DNA from: Paraktedonobacter carboxidivorans
GTDB taxonomy: Bacteria; Chloroflexota; Ktedonobacteria; Ktedonobacterales; Ktedonobacteraceae
Direction: 5' to 3'
Length of the DNA: 64,000 bases
NCBI GenBank assembly: GCA_041156125.1
Contig: JBEVTI010000016.1
Coordinates: forward strand, 55,702-119,701
Shown one piece after another: positions 43,399-51,974 of this stretch (its first letter is position 1; the number at the start of each line of letters is the position of its first letter). Below the pieces are notes generated by a model. It made no database searches. It saw nothing but the letters and a program-made list of their open reading frames with translations, and was not told the DNA's origin. A program made the position numbers and the translations under genes.

Positions 43399-44072
43399 CA
43401 AGCAAACCTCCAGGAGAACACATCGACGCAGACACAGATCACTATATATCGCTGCCATTGTAGCATAGCCATAAAAGCGGCAATCATCGATGTATAGGCC
43501 AGTGTTAGCATAAGGAAAACAGAGAGGCATTCCCTCATATTTATGCCGAGAAGTACCAGTTATGTGCCACCTCGTGCCAGGTATCCCCTATGGTACGTTT
43601 TATTGAAAATAGAGATATAAAAATAGCTGAAGATACAGGGGCCAGATGGAAGACAGGCGAGTTGGTTTAGATCAGCATCCCAAGCCATGTTCATGCCTGA
43701 GAGCACGGCTACAATCTTCATACCCCGAGAGTGGGGAATTGTAAAACAAGCTCAGCTAAAAGATAGAACAGCCTCTCGTGGCCTGTAAGTCCGTGTTTTT
43801 TTATAGCAATAACAGGTAAACGGTGTTAGTGAGGCCTGTCTAGAGCGTTTAACATCGTAGGATGACCACTGAATTATGAGAGAGGATATTACGTAGAGGA
43901 ACGAGGAGTGGCTGAGACTATGATCCTTGAAAGAAACTGTTCGCGCGCTACGTTTTTTTGGGAAACGGGAGCGAAGAACAAAGTATCCCGGTGATATAGA
44001 GCAGCATATAGAAGAGAAACAAAGGCAAGGTTAAGCCGGGAGAGTATGACAAGGAAGTAAAAGGAAGACCTG
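43399..44072. other. Long intergenic region before pbp1A with a foldable element
   Basis: About 670 bases. The strongest structure is CACGG (43704-43708) pairing with CCGTG (43791-43795), followed by seven T residues (43796-43802). It encloses ACAAT/ATTGT (43711-43715, 43738-43742) with an inner CCCC/GGGG hairpin. This could be a small RNA with its own terminator or an attenuator before pbp1A. A 24-codon frame at about 43920 (starts MILERNCSRA) has a distant GAGGAG and is not convincing. Confidence 0.3.
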
Positions 44073-47000
44073 ATGAGTAATAATTATTGGCAATCGCAGA
44101 ACAATCAGAATGGCTCGTCTGAGCCAGAGAGTTCCAGAAAATCTGGACTGCTCAGCAACTATGGAGGTCAGGGCCAACCACCCCAGGCTCCATTGCTGCC
44201 GGGTAATAATCCCATACCTCAGGGGCCACCGCCATCTTCGCCGCTTCCTCCGCCGATGCCTTATCAGGGCAATCAATCCGCTCCCAGCACTCAGGGAGGA
44301 CCATCGTTTGCGCCCGCGCGGCCATCTTCGCAGCAGTTGCAGCCCTTTCAACAACAGCGCAACGCGCCAGGCTTTATCGCGGGTCCAATGCAAGTGATCC
44401 AGCGCATATCCGGTAAAATGGCCGCACTGCGCCGCTCAGGCCCGAACGTGGACCCCAATCCTCTGGTACGCTACCGTGGACCAGAGCCGCTGGTGCCACC
44501 CGCAGTCAGGCCAGCACCCGGACTTCCTGAACCCTGGCGACGCTCGCGCGTGCAGCGTATCGCCCATTTAAGACGGAGGCGCCGCGAGCGCTTTATCCAT
44601 AATGGCCCTGGGAGCAAACGACTAAAAATAACGATTATTTCGAGTATAGCCGCGCTCTTGCTTATTCTTATCAGTTCGACAGTTGGCTATGCCTACAATT
44701 TTTATATGAGCGAGCTGCCCAGCCTTCAGCAACTGGCAAGCTCACAGATTCCCCAAACGACGCGTATCTACGATCGCCATGGAGTACTCCTGAATACGTT
44801 GTACGATAACACGGACCAGGGTAAAGGCGGACGTAGCACACCGCTTAGCTACTATGACCTGCCCAAGGTGCTCCAGGACGCGCAAATTGCCGCGGAGGAC
44901 CCGACTTTCTGGACCAACAATGGCATTGATCCTCAGGGTACGTTACGCGCGCTTACAGAATATATCTCCCACGGCGGGCAGATCTCTGGCGGCGGTAGCA
45001 CAATGACGCAACAATTAATCAAAAACCTGTCGCACAACAACAATCCTAATTTCCAGCGTAAAGCCAGCGAAGCCACCCTGGCCATTGCCCTGACTCAGCA
45101 GTACTCCAAGAAAAAAATCATGGAGATGTATTTCAACGATTCGCCCTACGGTGCCCAGGAAAGCGGGGTAGAAGCAGCTGTAGAGGACTACTTTGGTCTG
45201 AAACCACAATGCAATCTCAAACATCAATGTACCCTCGCCATCCAATACCTGGATCGCGATCTGACCAAATGCACAATCACCAAACCGCAAATTGACGAGA
45301 ACAGTTGCGCCGTCGATCCGCTTCTAGCACTCACACGCTCAGCAATGCTGGCCGGCATTCCACAGAATCCGACCTCTTTCGATCCTTCAGCCAGCACCGA
45401 TAAATTTAATAACTTGCTGAAAAACCGTCTTCCCTACGTGCTCGATCAGATGAGGCTCGATGGCATGTCGATTGACCTGGGTCTGGGCGATAAAAACAAT
45501 ATCATAGGGCCGATTACCCCGCAGATCGAAGCTCAGGCCGAAACCCTGGCTGCCAACATGAAGATAGTTGGCTTCCATCAGACCATTCTGGCACCTCACT
45601 TTGTCCAGTGGGTGATCTCAACGCTCTCGACTGCTCTGGGCGATGGCGATTCCGCTACAGGCCTCACAATTCTAAAAAATAGCGGACTCAATATCTACAC
45701 GACCCTCGATCTCAACCTGGAACAATTTGTCGAGAAAGACATCAAACATAATCTGCACGATCCGGTTTTTCAGGAGTTTCTCGGCACTTACGGCCCGTTA
45801 AACACGGTATACAACGTCAACGACTCAGCAGCAGTGGTTATGGACGCTAAAACAGGCGAAGTGCTGGCCATGGACGGAAGTGCAGACTATAATGATTCCC
45901 AGGCAAACGATGCGAAAAACTACAAGCAGGTCGCTGGTCAGGTGAACGCGGCAGCACCGCCATCCTACCTGCAACCAGGTTCAACGATCAAACCGTTCAT
46001 TTATGCCACCGCCTTTGAGGAGGGCTGGTATCCAGGTATCAGAATGATCGATAACAAAACCATCTTCCCCAAGGGCAATGGTGGGACCTATCTGCCATCA
46101 GACTACCAGGGCACCTATCATCCAAATATCTGGCAGGATGTGCGTCTTTCGCTGCAAAACTCATTCAACATTCCAGCAGTGAAAGCTCTGATGTTCGCGG
46201 GCATAGATAACGTCGTGAATATGGCCAGGCGGATGGGCATTACAGCCATTAATCGCGACCTCGCGGTGCAGTTCCCCGGCAATACCCTCCAGCAAGCTTA
46301 CTTCCCTTCGTTTGCTCTGGGTACAGCCGGTATCCCTCTCATTCAAATGGTAGATGGTTACCAGACCTTCGCTAACAACGGTATGCATATACCGTCTCAT
46401 AATATCCTGGACATCTGGGATAACTACGGCAATAACCTCTATCACTATGACCCGACTCATCCCGACGCCAGCCAGGCGATCAGCCCGCAGATCAGTTTCC
46501 TGATCACTAACATGCTGACCGACAACTACGCCCGGCGCTATGAGTTTTCTGGCATTGACACACTGACCATGGCCGACTGGAAAGGTCAGGTTGTTGCCGC
46601 GAAGACTGGTACAACTGACCAGTTTAAAGATAACTGGACAATTGGCTATACAACCAACGTCGTAGTGGGGGTCTGGTCGGGCAATGCCAATGGAGATCCG
46701 ATGCATAATGTTATCGGTGTGACCGGGGCAGGTAATATCTGGCACGATATTATCGAGTACACCAGTGGACGCGCTCTCTATGGTATGCATACAGATCTTA
46801 ACCTCGCACCTGGCGTCTTTACACCGCCCAGTGGGGTTGTTCAGCAACAGGTCAATACCGTCAATGGTCTCGCTGGCTCTGGCACATTCGATTGGATGAT
46901 CGATGGCGAACAACCCCAGCAGTCTGGCGTAGCTGCCTGCCCGACCAATAATGGCAACGGCAACGGTAATGGCAATGGTAACGGCAACGGCAACGGCAAT

Positions 47001-47132
47001 GGCAAGAATAACCCGAACTGCACCAATAATGGCAATGGTAACGGCAACGGCAACGGCAACGGTAACGGCAACGGCAACAGTAGCATTTTCGGTGATTCAC
47101 CGAACAGTGGAGGAGACGGATCAGGATGGTGA
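44073..47132 (+). CDS. pbpA: Class A penicillin-binding protein (PBP1A-type) with Asn-Gly repeat tail
   Basis: This bifunctional peptidoglycan synthase has 1019 residues. An unusual N-terminal cytoplasmic part (about 1-185) is rich in Q, P, S and N. A transmembrane helix follows at about 190-212. The GT51 domain has the catalytic glutamate in AAEDPTFWTNNGID (about 275) and GGSTMTQQLIKN. The transpeptidase domain has PGSTIKPF (Ser about 634), SFN in LQNSFNIPAV and KTGTTDQFKDNW (about 842). Two cysteines and two (Asn-Gly)n blocks (about residues 961-1005) make a flexible external tail. AAAGGAAG lies 8 bases before the start. It is likely the main septal or elongation synthase. Confidence 0.95.
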   Translation: MSNNYWQSQNNQNGSSEPESSRKSGLLSNYGGQGQPPQAPLLPGNNPIPQGPPPSSPLPPPMPYQGNQSAPSTQGGPSFAPARPSSQQLQPFQQQRNAPGFIAGPMQVIQRISGKMAALRRSGPNVDPNPLVRYRGPEPLVPPAVRPAPGLPEPWRRSRVQRIAHLRRRRRERFIHNGPGSKRLKITIISSIAALLLILISSTVGYAYNFYMSELPSLQQLASSQIPQTTRIYDRHGVLLNTLYDNTDQGKGGRSTPLSYYDLPKVLQDAQIAAEDPTFWTNNGIDPQGTLRALTEYISHGGQISGGGSTMTQQLIKNLSHNNNPNFQRKASEATLAIALTQQYSKKKIMEMYFNDSPYGAQESGVEAAVEDYFGLKPQCNLKHQCTLAIQYLDRDLTKCTITKPQIDENSCAVDPLLALTRSAMLAGIPQNPTSFDPSASTDKFNNLLKNRLPYVLDQMRLDGMSIDLGLGDKNNIIGPITPQIEAQAETLAANMKIVGFHQTILAPHFVQWVISTLSTALGDGDSATGLTILKNSGLNIYTTLDLNLEQFVEKDIKHNLHDPVFQEFLGTYGPLNTVYNVNDSAAVVMDAKTGEVLAMDGSADYNDSQANDAKNYKQVAGQVNAAAPPSYLQPGSTIKPFIYATAFEEGWYPGIRMIDNKTIFPKGNGGTYLPSDYQGTYHPNIWQDVRLSLQNSFNIPAVKALMFAGIDNVVNMARRMGITAINRDLAVQFPGNTLQQAYFPSFALGTAGIPLIQMVDGYQTFANNGMHIPSHNILDIWDNYGNNLYHYDPTHPDASQAISPQISFLITNMLTDNYARRYEFSGIDTLTMADWKGQVVAAKTGTTDQFKDNWTIGYTTNVVVGVWSGNANGDPMHNVIGVTGAGNIWHDIIEYTSGRALYGMHTDLNLAPGVFTPPSGVVQQQVNTVNGLAGSGTFDWMIDGEQPQQSGVAACPTNNGNGNGNGNGNGNGNGNGKNNPNCTNNGNGNGNGNGNGNGNGNSSIFGDSPNSGGDGSGW
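46950..47079 (+). repeat. AAYGGY hexanucleotide repeat coding (Asn-Gly)n
   Basis: Two blocks of AAC/AAT-GGC/GGT repeats (about 8 and 9 units) flank a short AAG-AAT-AAC-CCG-AAC-TGC spacer. The third bases vary in a mixed order, which fits repeated slippage followed by drift. Unit number probably varies between strains. Confidence 0.85.
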
Positions 47133-47150
47133 CATCTTAAACTGATTTTC

Positions 47151-47213
47151 TTGCAGCGAAGAGAGGGTCTGCATCGACATAGTGCGTCGATGCAGACCCT
47201 CTCTTCGCTGCAA
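47151..47213. terminator. Perfect 28-bp hairpin after pbp1A
   Basis: Arms 47151-47178 and 47186-47213 are complementary around ATAGTGC. It starts 18 bases after the stop codon. Confidence 0.75.
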
Positions 47214-47236
47214 CGTGCGTTTATCGGCCATCCCAC

Positions 47237-47266
47237 TTGACAGACTCCACTGGCGAGTGCTATTCT
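47237..47266 (+). promoter_or_regulatory. Promoter of hrcA-dnaK with CIRCE-like half site
   Basis: TTGACA (47237-47242), an 18-base spacer and TATTCT (47261-47266). The spacer and -10 contain GAGTGCTAT, an 8/9 match to the right half of CIRCE (GAGTGCTAA). The left half (ACTC after AGA) is poor and the spacing is 7 rather than 9 bases. HrcA autoregulation is plausible but the operator is degenerate. Confidence 0.5.
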
Positions 47267-47376
47267 GTATTTGCAGTCACAACATGAGACTGCTAGCAAT
47301 CTAAATTGACAAGTAGAGTATCATACACATCAACATCCCGGCATGTGGGGTGTTGTGGAGGGTCGAGAAGCACGAG

Positions 47377-48438
47377 ATGATTCCACTGAGTGAGCGCAAG
47401 CAGGTTATTCTGAGGGCGCTGGTCGAAGAGTACATTCACGGTGCGACTCCGGTGGCATCTGAAACTCTCGTACGCAAGTATGGACTGAATTTCAGTTCAG
47501 CGACGGTTCGCCACGAGTTGGCGGGTCTGGAAGAAGCGAACCTGATCTATCAGCCACATACATCAGCGGGGCGCGTGCCAACTGATCTGGGCTATCGTTA
47601 CTTTGTCGAGCATTTAATGATGGAATCTGCGCTCTCGCTTGATGAGCAACGCCTGATCCGCCATCAGTTCTATCAAATACAGGATCAGTTGGACCAGTGG
47701 GTACGTCTGACGGCCTCAGTAATGGCTCACCTGCTCCACAGCGCGGCGGTAATGACACAGCCTAGATCCAATGAAGGTCGCCTGAAACACTTCGAAGTGC
47801 TCTCAGTGACTGACCTTTCGGCGCATCTGGTGCTGGTATTGACAGATGGCACAGTAAAACAGCAACGCCTGTTACTGGACACACCGATTGGACAGGAGGA
47901 GTTTAGCAACTCGGCATTGCATCTAAACCAGTTGTTTGAAAACAAAAACGCGAGCGAGGTTCTGGAGATCCTGGGAAAATTGGATCTCTCAGCCACGGAA
48001 CGCCTTTTAGGTACAACTATCACGCGCATCCTGGAACAGCACGGCGACCCCATCGGGGATATATTCTACCGCGAGGGCGTTGTTAATATTCTGGATCAGC
48101 CTGAATTTACCAGCATGGGCCAGGAACAGGAAAGAAGTGAGCGCGTGCGTAAAGTCATGTCAGTGCTAGAGCAGCATCGTTTCTTGCCAGCGTTGACCTC
48201 TCATCTGCGCGACATTGATGGTGTGCAGGTGATAATTGGGGGAGAAAATGAGTGGGATGAGATGAAAGACGTTAGCCTGGTCGTCGCACGCTACGGACAG
48301 GAAGGTAAGATTGGTGGTCTGCTGGGCGTGATCGGCCCGACACGCATGCAATATGGGCGGGCGATCGCGGTAGTGCGCTATATGACACGAGTCATGAATG
48401 AACTTCTGGCCGAAATGTACGGCTATGGTGATTTATAA
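47377..48438 (+). CDS. hrcA: Heat-inducible transcription repressor HrcA
   Basis: The 353-residue repressor (from ATG 47377; GTG 47350 would add 9 residues) has the N-terminal winged helix-turn-helix (SERKQVILRALVEEYIHGATPV, then FSSATVRHELAGLEE and SAGRVPTDLGYRYFVE) and a C-terminal GAF-like domain (GLLGVIGPTRMQYGRAI). It represses class I heat-shock genes by binding CIRCE. dnaK starts 25 bases downstream, so they are co-transcribed. The ribosome site GGAGGG is 14 bases before ATG 47377, which is far, so the exact start is uncertain. Confidence 0.93.
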   Translation: MIPLSERKQVILRALVEEYIHGATPVASETLVRKYGLNFSSATVRHELAGLEEANLIYQPHTSAGRVPTDLGYRYFVEHLMMESALSLDEQRLIRHQFYQIQDQLDQWVRLTASVMAHLLHSAAVMTQPRSNEGRLKHFEVLSVTDLSAHLVLVLTDGTVKQQRLLLDTPIGQEEFSNSALHLNQLFENKNASEVLEILGKLDLSATERLLGTTITRILEQHGDPIGDIFYREGVVNILDQPEFTSMGQEQERSERVRKVMSVLEQHRFLPALTSHLRDIDGVQVIIGGENEWDEMKDVSLVVARYGQEGKIGGLLGVIGPTRMQYGRAIAVVRYMTRVMNELLAEMYGYGDL

Positions 48439-48463
48439 TAGAACTCTCTTTTAGGAGGCAATA

Positions 48464-50356
48464 GTGGGCAAAGTTATTGGTATCGACCTGGGAACAACCA
48501 ATTCCTGTGTCGCAGTTATGGAGGGCGGCGAACCGGTCGTCATTTCCAATTCCGAGGGGGCTCGTACTACCCCTTCGATCGTTTCCGTCCTTAAAACTGG
48601 TGAGCGCCTGGTAGGTGAGTTAGCCAAACGCCAGGCAGTCACCAATCCCGAAAATACGATCTATTCGATCAAGCGCTTTATGGGCCGCAAATTCGAAGAT
48701 CCCGAAGTGGACCGCGACAAGCGCCTGGTGCCCTACAAAGTCGTGCGCGCCAGCAATGGCGATGCATGGGTAGAGTTGCAAGGCAAGCAATACAGCCCGC
48801 CGGAAATTTCGGCCATGATCCTGCAAAAGCTGAAAACGGACGCCGAAGCCTACCTGGGCGAAGAGGTGAAGCAGGCGGTAATCACAGTTCCAGCCTACTT
48901 CAACGACGCTCAGCGCCAGGCAACCAAGGACGCGGGACGTATCGCGGGCCTGGATGTCATGCGTATCATCAACGAGCCGACCGCGGCCTCACTGGCCTAT
49001 GGTCTGGATAAGAAGAAAGACGAGCTAATCGCGGTCTATGACCTTGGCGGTGGCACGTTTGACATTTCAATTCTGGAACTGGGCGATGGCGTTTTTGAGG
49101 TCAAAAGCACCAACGGCGATACCCACCTGGGTGGCGACGACTTTGACCAGCGCATTATCAACTGGCTGGCCGATGAGTTCCGCCGCGAAAACGGTATCGA
49201 TCTGCGCCAGGACCGCACGGCCCTCCAGCGTTTGAAAGAGGCCGCTGAGAAGGCGAAAAAAGAGCTTTCCAGCTCTATCACAAGCGAGATCAACCTGCCC
49301 TTTATCACCGCTGATGCCAGCGGTCCCAAGCATCTGATGATCACTCTGACCCGTGCTAAATTGGAGCAACTGGTCGAGGAACTGATCGAGAAATCACGCG
49401 GGCCCGTTACCAAGGCCATGTCAGACGCGGACACCCGCGCCAGCGGGATCAATGAGGTCGTGCTGGTCGGTGGTCAGACGCGTATGCCAGCGGTACAGAC
49501 CATGGTCAAACGTATCTTTGATCGCGAACCGAACCGTGGTGTCAACCCGGACGAGGTAGTGGCTATTGGCGCGGCCATCCAGGCTGGTGTGTTGACCGGT
49601 GATGTCAAAGATGTCCTGCTTCTCGATGTAACCCCGCTGTCGCTGGGCATCGAGACCCTGGGCGGCGTTTTTACGCGCCTGATTGAGCGTAACACGACCA
49701 TTCCAACTCAAAAGAGTCAGGTCTTTTCGACAGCCAGCGATAGCCAGCCAAGCGTAGAAATCAACGTGCTCCAGGGCGAACGCGAATTCGCCAAGGATAA
49801 CCGCGCGCTGGGCAACTTTATCCTGGACGGCATTCCACCAGCTCCCCGCGGTATCCCGCAGATCGAGGTAACCTTCGATATCGACGCTAACGGCATTGTG
49901 AATGTTTCTGCGCGCGATAAAGGCACTAATCGCCAGCAGAAGATCACTATCCAGGCCTCCAGCGGACTCTCGAAGGATCAAATCGATCAGATGGTCCGCG
50001 CAGCTGAGGAACATGCCGCTGATGACCGCAAGCGCAAAGAGGAGATCGAGGAGCGCAACCAGGCCGATAGCGCCGCCTACCGGGCGGAGAAAAGCATCAC
50101 TGAACTGGCTGACAAGCTGACCAGTGAGCAGAAAAGCGACCTGGAAAGCAAAGTCGCTGACATTCGGTCAGCACTGGCTACCGATGATATAGGGCGCATT
50201 AAAGCGGCTCGCGAAGCGTTGGAGCAAAGCTTCCATAAGATCACGACGGACATCTACCGCCAGGGTGCTGGCGGAGACTACGGCACTCCAGATCAGGGAG
50301 CTCCCGATGCCAGCCCCTCCGATGATACTATCGAAGGCGAATACAAAGAAATGTAA
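48464..50356 (+). CDS. dnaK: Molecular chaperone DnaK (Hsp70)
   Basis: The 630-residue ATP-dependent chaperone starts at GTG 48464, with AGGAGG 5 bases upstream. It has GIDLGTTNSCVAVMEGG, VPAYFNDAQRQATKDAG, YDLGGGTFDISILELGDG and VVLVGGQTRMPAVQ in the nucleotide-binding domain, the VLLLDVTPLSLGIET linker and a substrate-binding domain, ending in DTIEGEYKEM. grpE is not between hrcA and dnaJ, so the nucleotide exchange factor must be encoded elsewhere. A perfect hairpin follows 3 bases after the stop. Confidence 0.97.
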   Translation: MGKVIGIDLGTTNSCVAVMEGGEPVVISNSEGARTTPSIVSVLKTGERLVGELAKRQAVTNPENTIYSIKRFMGRKFEDPEVDRDKRLVPYKVVRASNGDAWVELQGKQYSPPEISAMILQKLKTDAEAYLGEEVKQAVITVPAYFNDAQRQATKDAGRIAGLDVMRIINEPTAASLAYGLDKKKDELIAVYDLGGGTFDISILELGDGVFEVKSTNGDTHLGGDDFDQRIINWLADEFRRENGIDLRQDRTALQRLKEAAEKAKKELSSSITSEINLPFITADASGPKHLMITLTRAKLEQLVEELIEKSRGPVTKAMSDADTRASGINEVVLVGGQTRMPAVQTMVKRIFDREPNRGVNPDEVVAIGAAIQAGVLTGDVKDVLLLDVTPLSLGIETLGGVFTRLIERNTTIPTQKSQVFSTASDSQPSVEINVLQGEREFAKDNRALGNFILDGIPPAPRGIPQIEVTFDIDANGIVNVSARDKGTNRQQKITIQASSGLSKDQIDQMVRAAEEHAADDRKRKEEIEERNQADSAAYRAEKSITELADKLTSEQKSDLESKVADIRSALATDDIGRIKAAREALEQSFHKITTDIYRQGAGGDYGTPDQGAPDASPSDDTIEGEYKEM

Positions 50357-50359
50357 TCT

Positions 50360-50396
50360 AGAGGTGCAGGGGCGACCAGTCTGCCCCTGCACCTCT
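50360..50396. terminator. Perfect 14-bp hairpin after dnaK
   Basis: Arms 50360-50373 and 50383-50396 are complementary with a 9-base loop, 3 bases after the dnaK stop. It probably separates dnaJ from the hrcA-dnaK unit. Confidence 0.7.
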
Positions 50397-50755
50397 CTGG
50401 CCAGAGTCGCTCTTCATTGTGGCAGGGCTTTCCACGCTAAAGCAGAACAAGAGTAGCGAGGGCGATAGCCTTCAGCGCTCGGGGAGGCAAGAAAGAACCG
50501 CGGAAATGGCAAGCCCTATCCCTTGTGGGCTATCGTCTTGCGTAAACTTGACCAAAGTTGTACTATTTTACACATACCACAGATCCGTTTTGATCCTGAA
50601 GTCATCAGCACCGCTACTTACAGCTAGAGTATAGAAAAGGGGCCAGAGCGGTCCAATTGAATAGTAGATCTAACAACCAACTACCATGGAGAGGCGGAAA
50701 CCATTCTGCCGGGGCAATGCCCTGTTTTCATTTTAGCACGACGAAGGACCATTGA
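50397..50755 (+). other. Leader region of dnaJ with a foldable element
   Basis: About 360 bases. CGATAGCC (50463-50470) pairs perfectly with GGCTATCG (50528-50535), extendable by a G-C and G-U pairs, enclosing about 57 bases with a GGC/GCC inner hairpin. Promoter-like TTGACC occurs near 50548, after this element. No CIRCE pair was found; the TTAGCAC at about 50735 lacks its partner. No gene is supported. Confidence 0.3.
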
Positions 50756-51898
50756 ATGGCCACGAATAAGCGAGATTATTATGAGGTACTAGGGATAGCG
50801 CGCAGCGCGACCGACGAGGAAATCAAAAAAGCCTTTCGTCGCCTGGCGAAACAATATCACCCGGATACCAATAAAGAACAGGAAGCGGAGGCCCGCTTTA
50901 TCGAAATTAATGAAGCCTACGAAATCCTGAGCGATGCACAAAAGCGCAGCGCCTATGATCGCTATGGACATGCGGGCGTAACGAGTGGCGCAGGCGGGGC
51001 AGGCTTCAACGGTGATTTCGGCGGATTTGGTTCGATCAACGATCTATTCGAGACCTTCTTCGCGAGCGCTTCTACCTCTCAAAGACGCACAGGATCTCAG
51101 CGAGGCGCGGACCTGCGCTATGATTTGACGATTACATTTGAAGAAGCGGTCTTCGGCTGTCAGAAGGATATCGAACTCCCGCGTTGGGAAAATTGCACTA
51201 CCTGCTCAGGCAGTGGAGCGGCTCCTGGCACCTCGACGGCGCGCTGTTCGGCCTGCCAGGGGACTGGCGAGCTGCGGCGCGTTCAGCAGTCCATTTTCGG
51301 TCAGTTCGTCAATGTAACCATGTGCGAACGCTGTCGTGGAGAAGGCAGGGTGATTACTACCCCCTGCGAGAAGTGCCGGGGTCAGGGCCGCGTGCGCCAG
51401 AACCGGCGCGTGAAAGTCAATATTCCAGCTGGCGTGGACGATGGCATTAATGTACGCGTAACTGGCGAAGGTGAAGTCAGTTCACGCGGAGGCACTCCTG
51501 GCAATCTCTATGTGATCTTGAGCGTCAAACCCCACCCGGTCTTTAAGCGTAACGGTAACGATATCATCTATGAACTACCGATCAGCTTCACCCAGGCCGC
51601 ACTGGGCGCTGAGGTAGAGGTGCCGACAGTCGATAATAAAACCACCATGCTCAAGATTCCAGCGGGCACCCAGAGCGGGCGTACCTTCCGCCTGAAAAAC
51701 ATGGGCGTGCCAGTGGTCCATAGTACCGCGCGCGGCGATCAGCATGTGACGGTGAAAGTAGTTACCCCCACCACTCTGAGCCCGGAGGTCAGGCATCTTT
51801 TCGAGGAGCTTGAGCGCCTGGAAAAAGAGCGCAACGATCAAAGCGATAAAAGTTTTCTACGCAACTTCTCTGAGAAAATTCGGGATGTCTTCCCCTAA
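50756..51898 (+). CDS. dnaJ: Chaperone protein DnaJ (Hsp40)
   Basis: The 380-residue co-chaperone stimulates DnaK ATPase. It has the J domain (residues 1-70, HPD in QYHPDTNKEQ), a Gly/Phe region, the zinc-finger region with four CxxCxGxG-type motifs (CTTCSGSG, CSACQGTG, CERCRGEG, CEKCRGQG) and the C-terminal domains. The start at ATG 50756 has only a weak site (AAGGA, 8 bases upstream). It is separated from dnaK by a terminator and a 360-base leader, so it may be transcribed independently. It converges with the EEP gene over a shared palindrome. Confidence 0.95.
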   Translation: MATNKRDYYEVLGIARSATDEEIKKAFRRLAKQYHPDTNKEQEAEARFIEINEAYEILSDAQKRSAYDRYGHAGVTSGAGGAGFNGDFGGFGSINDLFETFFASASTSQRRTGSQRGADLRYDLTITFEEAVFGCQKDIELPRWENCTTCSGSGAAPGTSTARCSACQGTGELRRVQQSIFGQFVNVTMCERCRGEGRVITTPCEKCRGQGRVRQNRRVKVNIPAGVDDGINVRVTGEGEVSSRGGTPGNLYVILSVKPHPVFKRNGNDIIYELPISFTQAALGAEVEVPTVDNKTTMLKIPAGTQSGRTFRLKNMGVPVVHSTARGDQHVTVKVVTPTTLSPEVRHLFEELERLEKERNDQSDKSFLRNFSEKIRDVFP

Positions 51899-51901
51899 AA
51901 C

Positions 51902-51974
51902 AATTATAGAAGTCATGGGACCCTGTCAGGCCATAAACTGCGTAGTCTGACAGGGTCCCATGACTTCTATAATT
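51902..51974. terminator. Perfect 28-bp hairpin between convergent dnaJ and EEP genes
   Basis: Arms 51902-51929 and 51947-51974 are complementary around a 17-base loop. It begins 3 bases after the dnaJ stop and ends inside the TAA stop of the EEP gene (51973-51975, minus strand). Confidence 0.75.

Noticed and set aside
43171..43497. 108-codon frame antisense to the 5' part of dprA
   Set aside because: It extends over the dprA ribosome site and has no homology.
46161..46913. 250-codon frame antisense to the transpeptidase domain of pbp1A
   Set aside because: No initiation signals, and it covers catalytic motifs of the sense gene.
46950..47079. Possible CRISPR or intergenic tandem array
   Set aside because: The repeat is a hexanucleotide in frame within pbp1A and codes for Asn-Gly, with no spacers.
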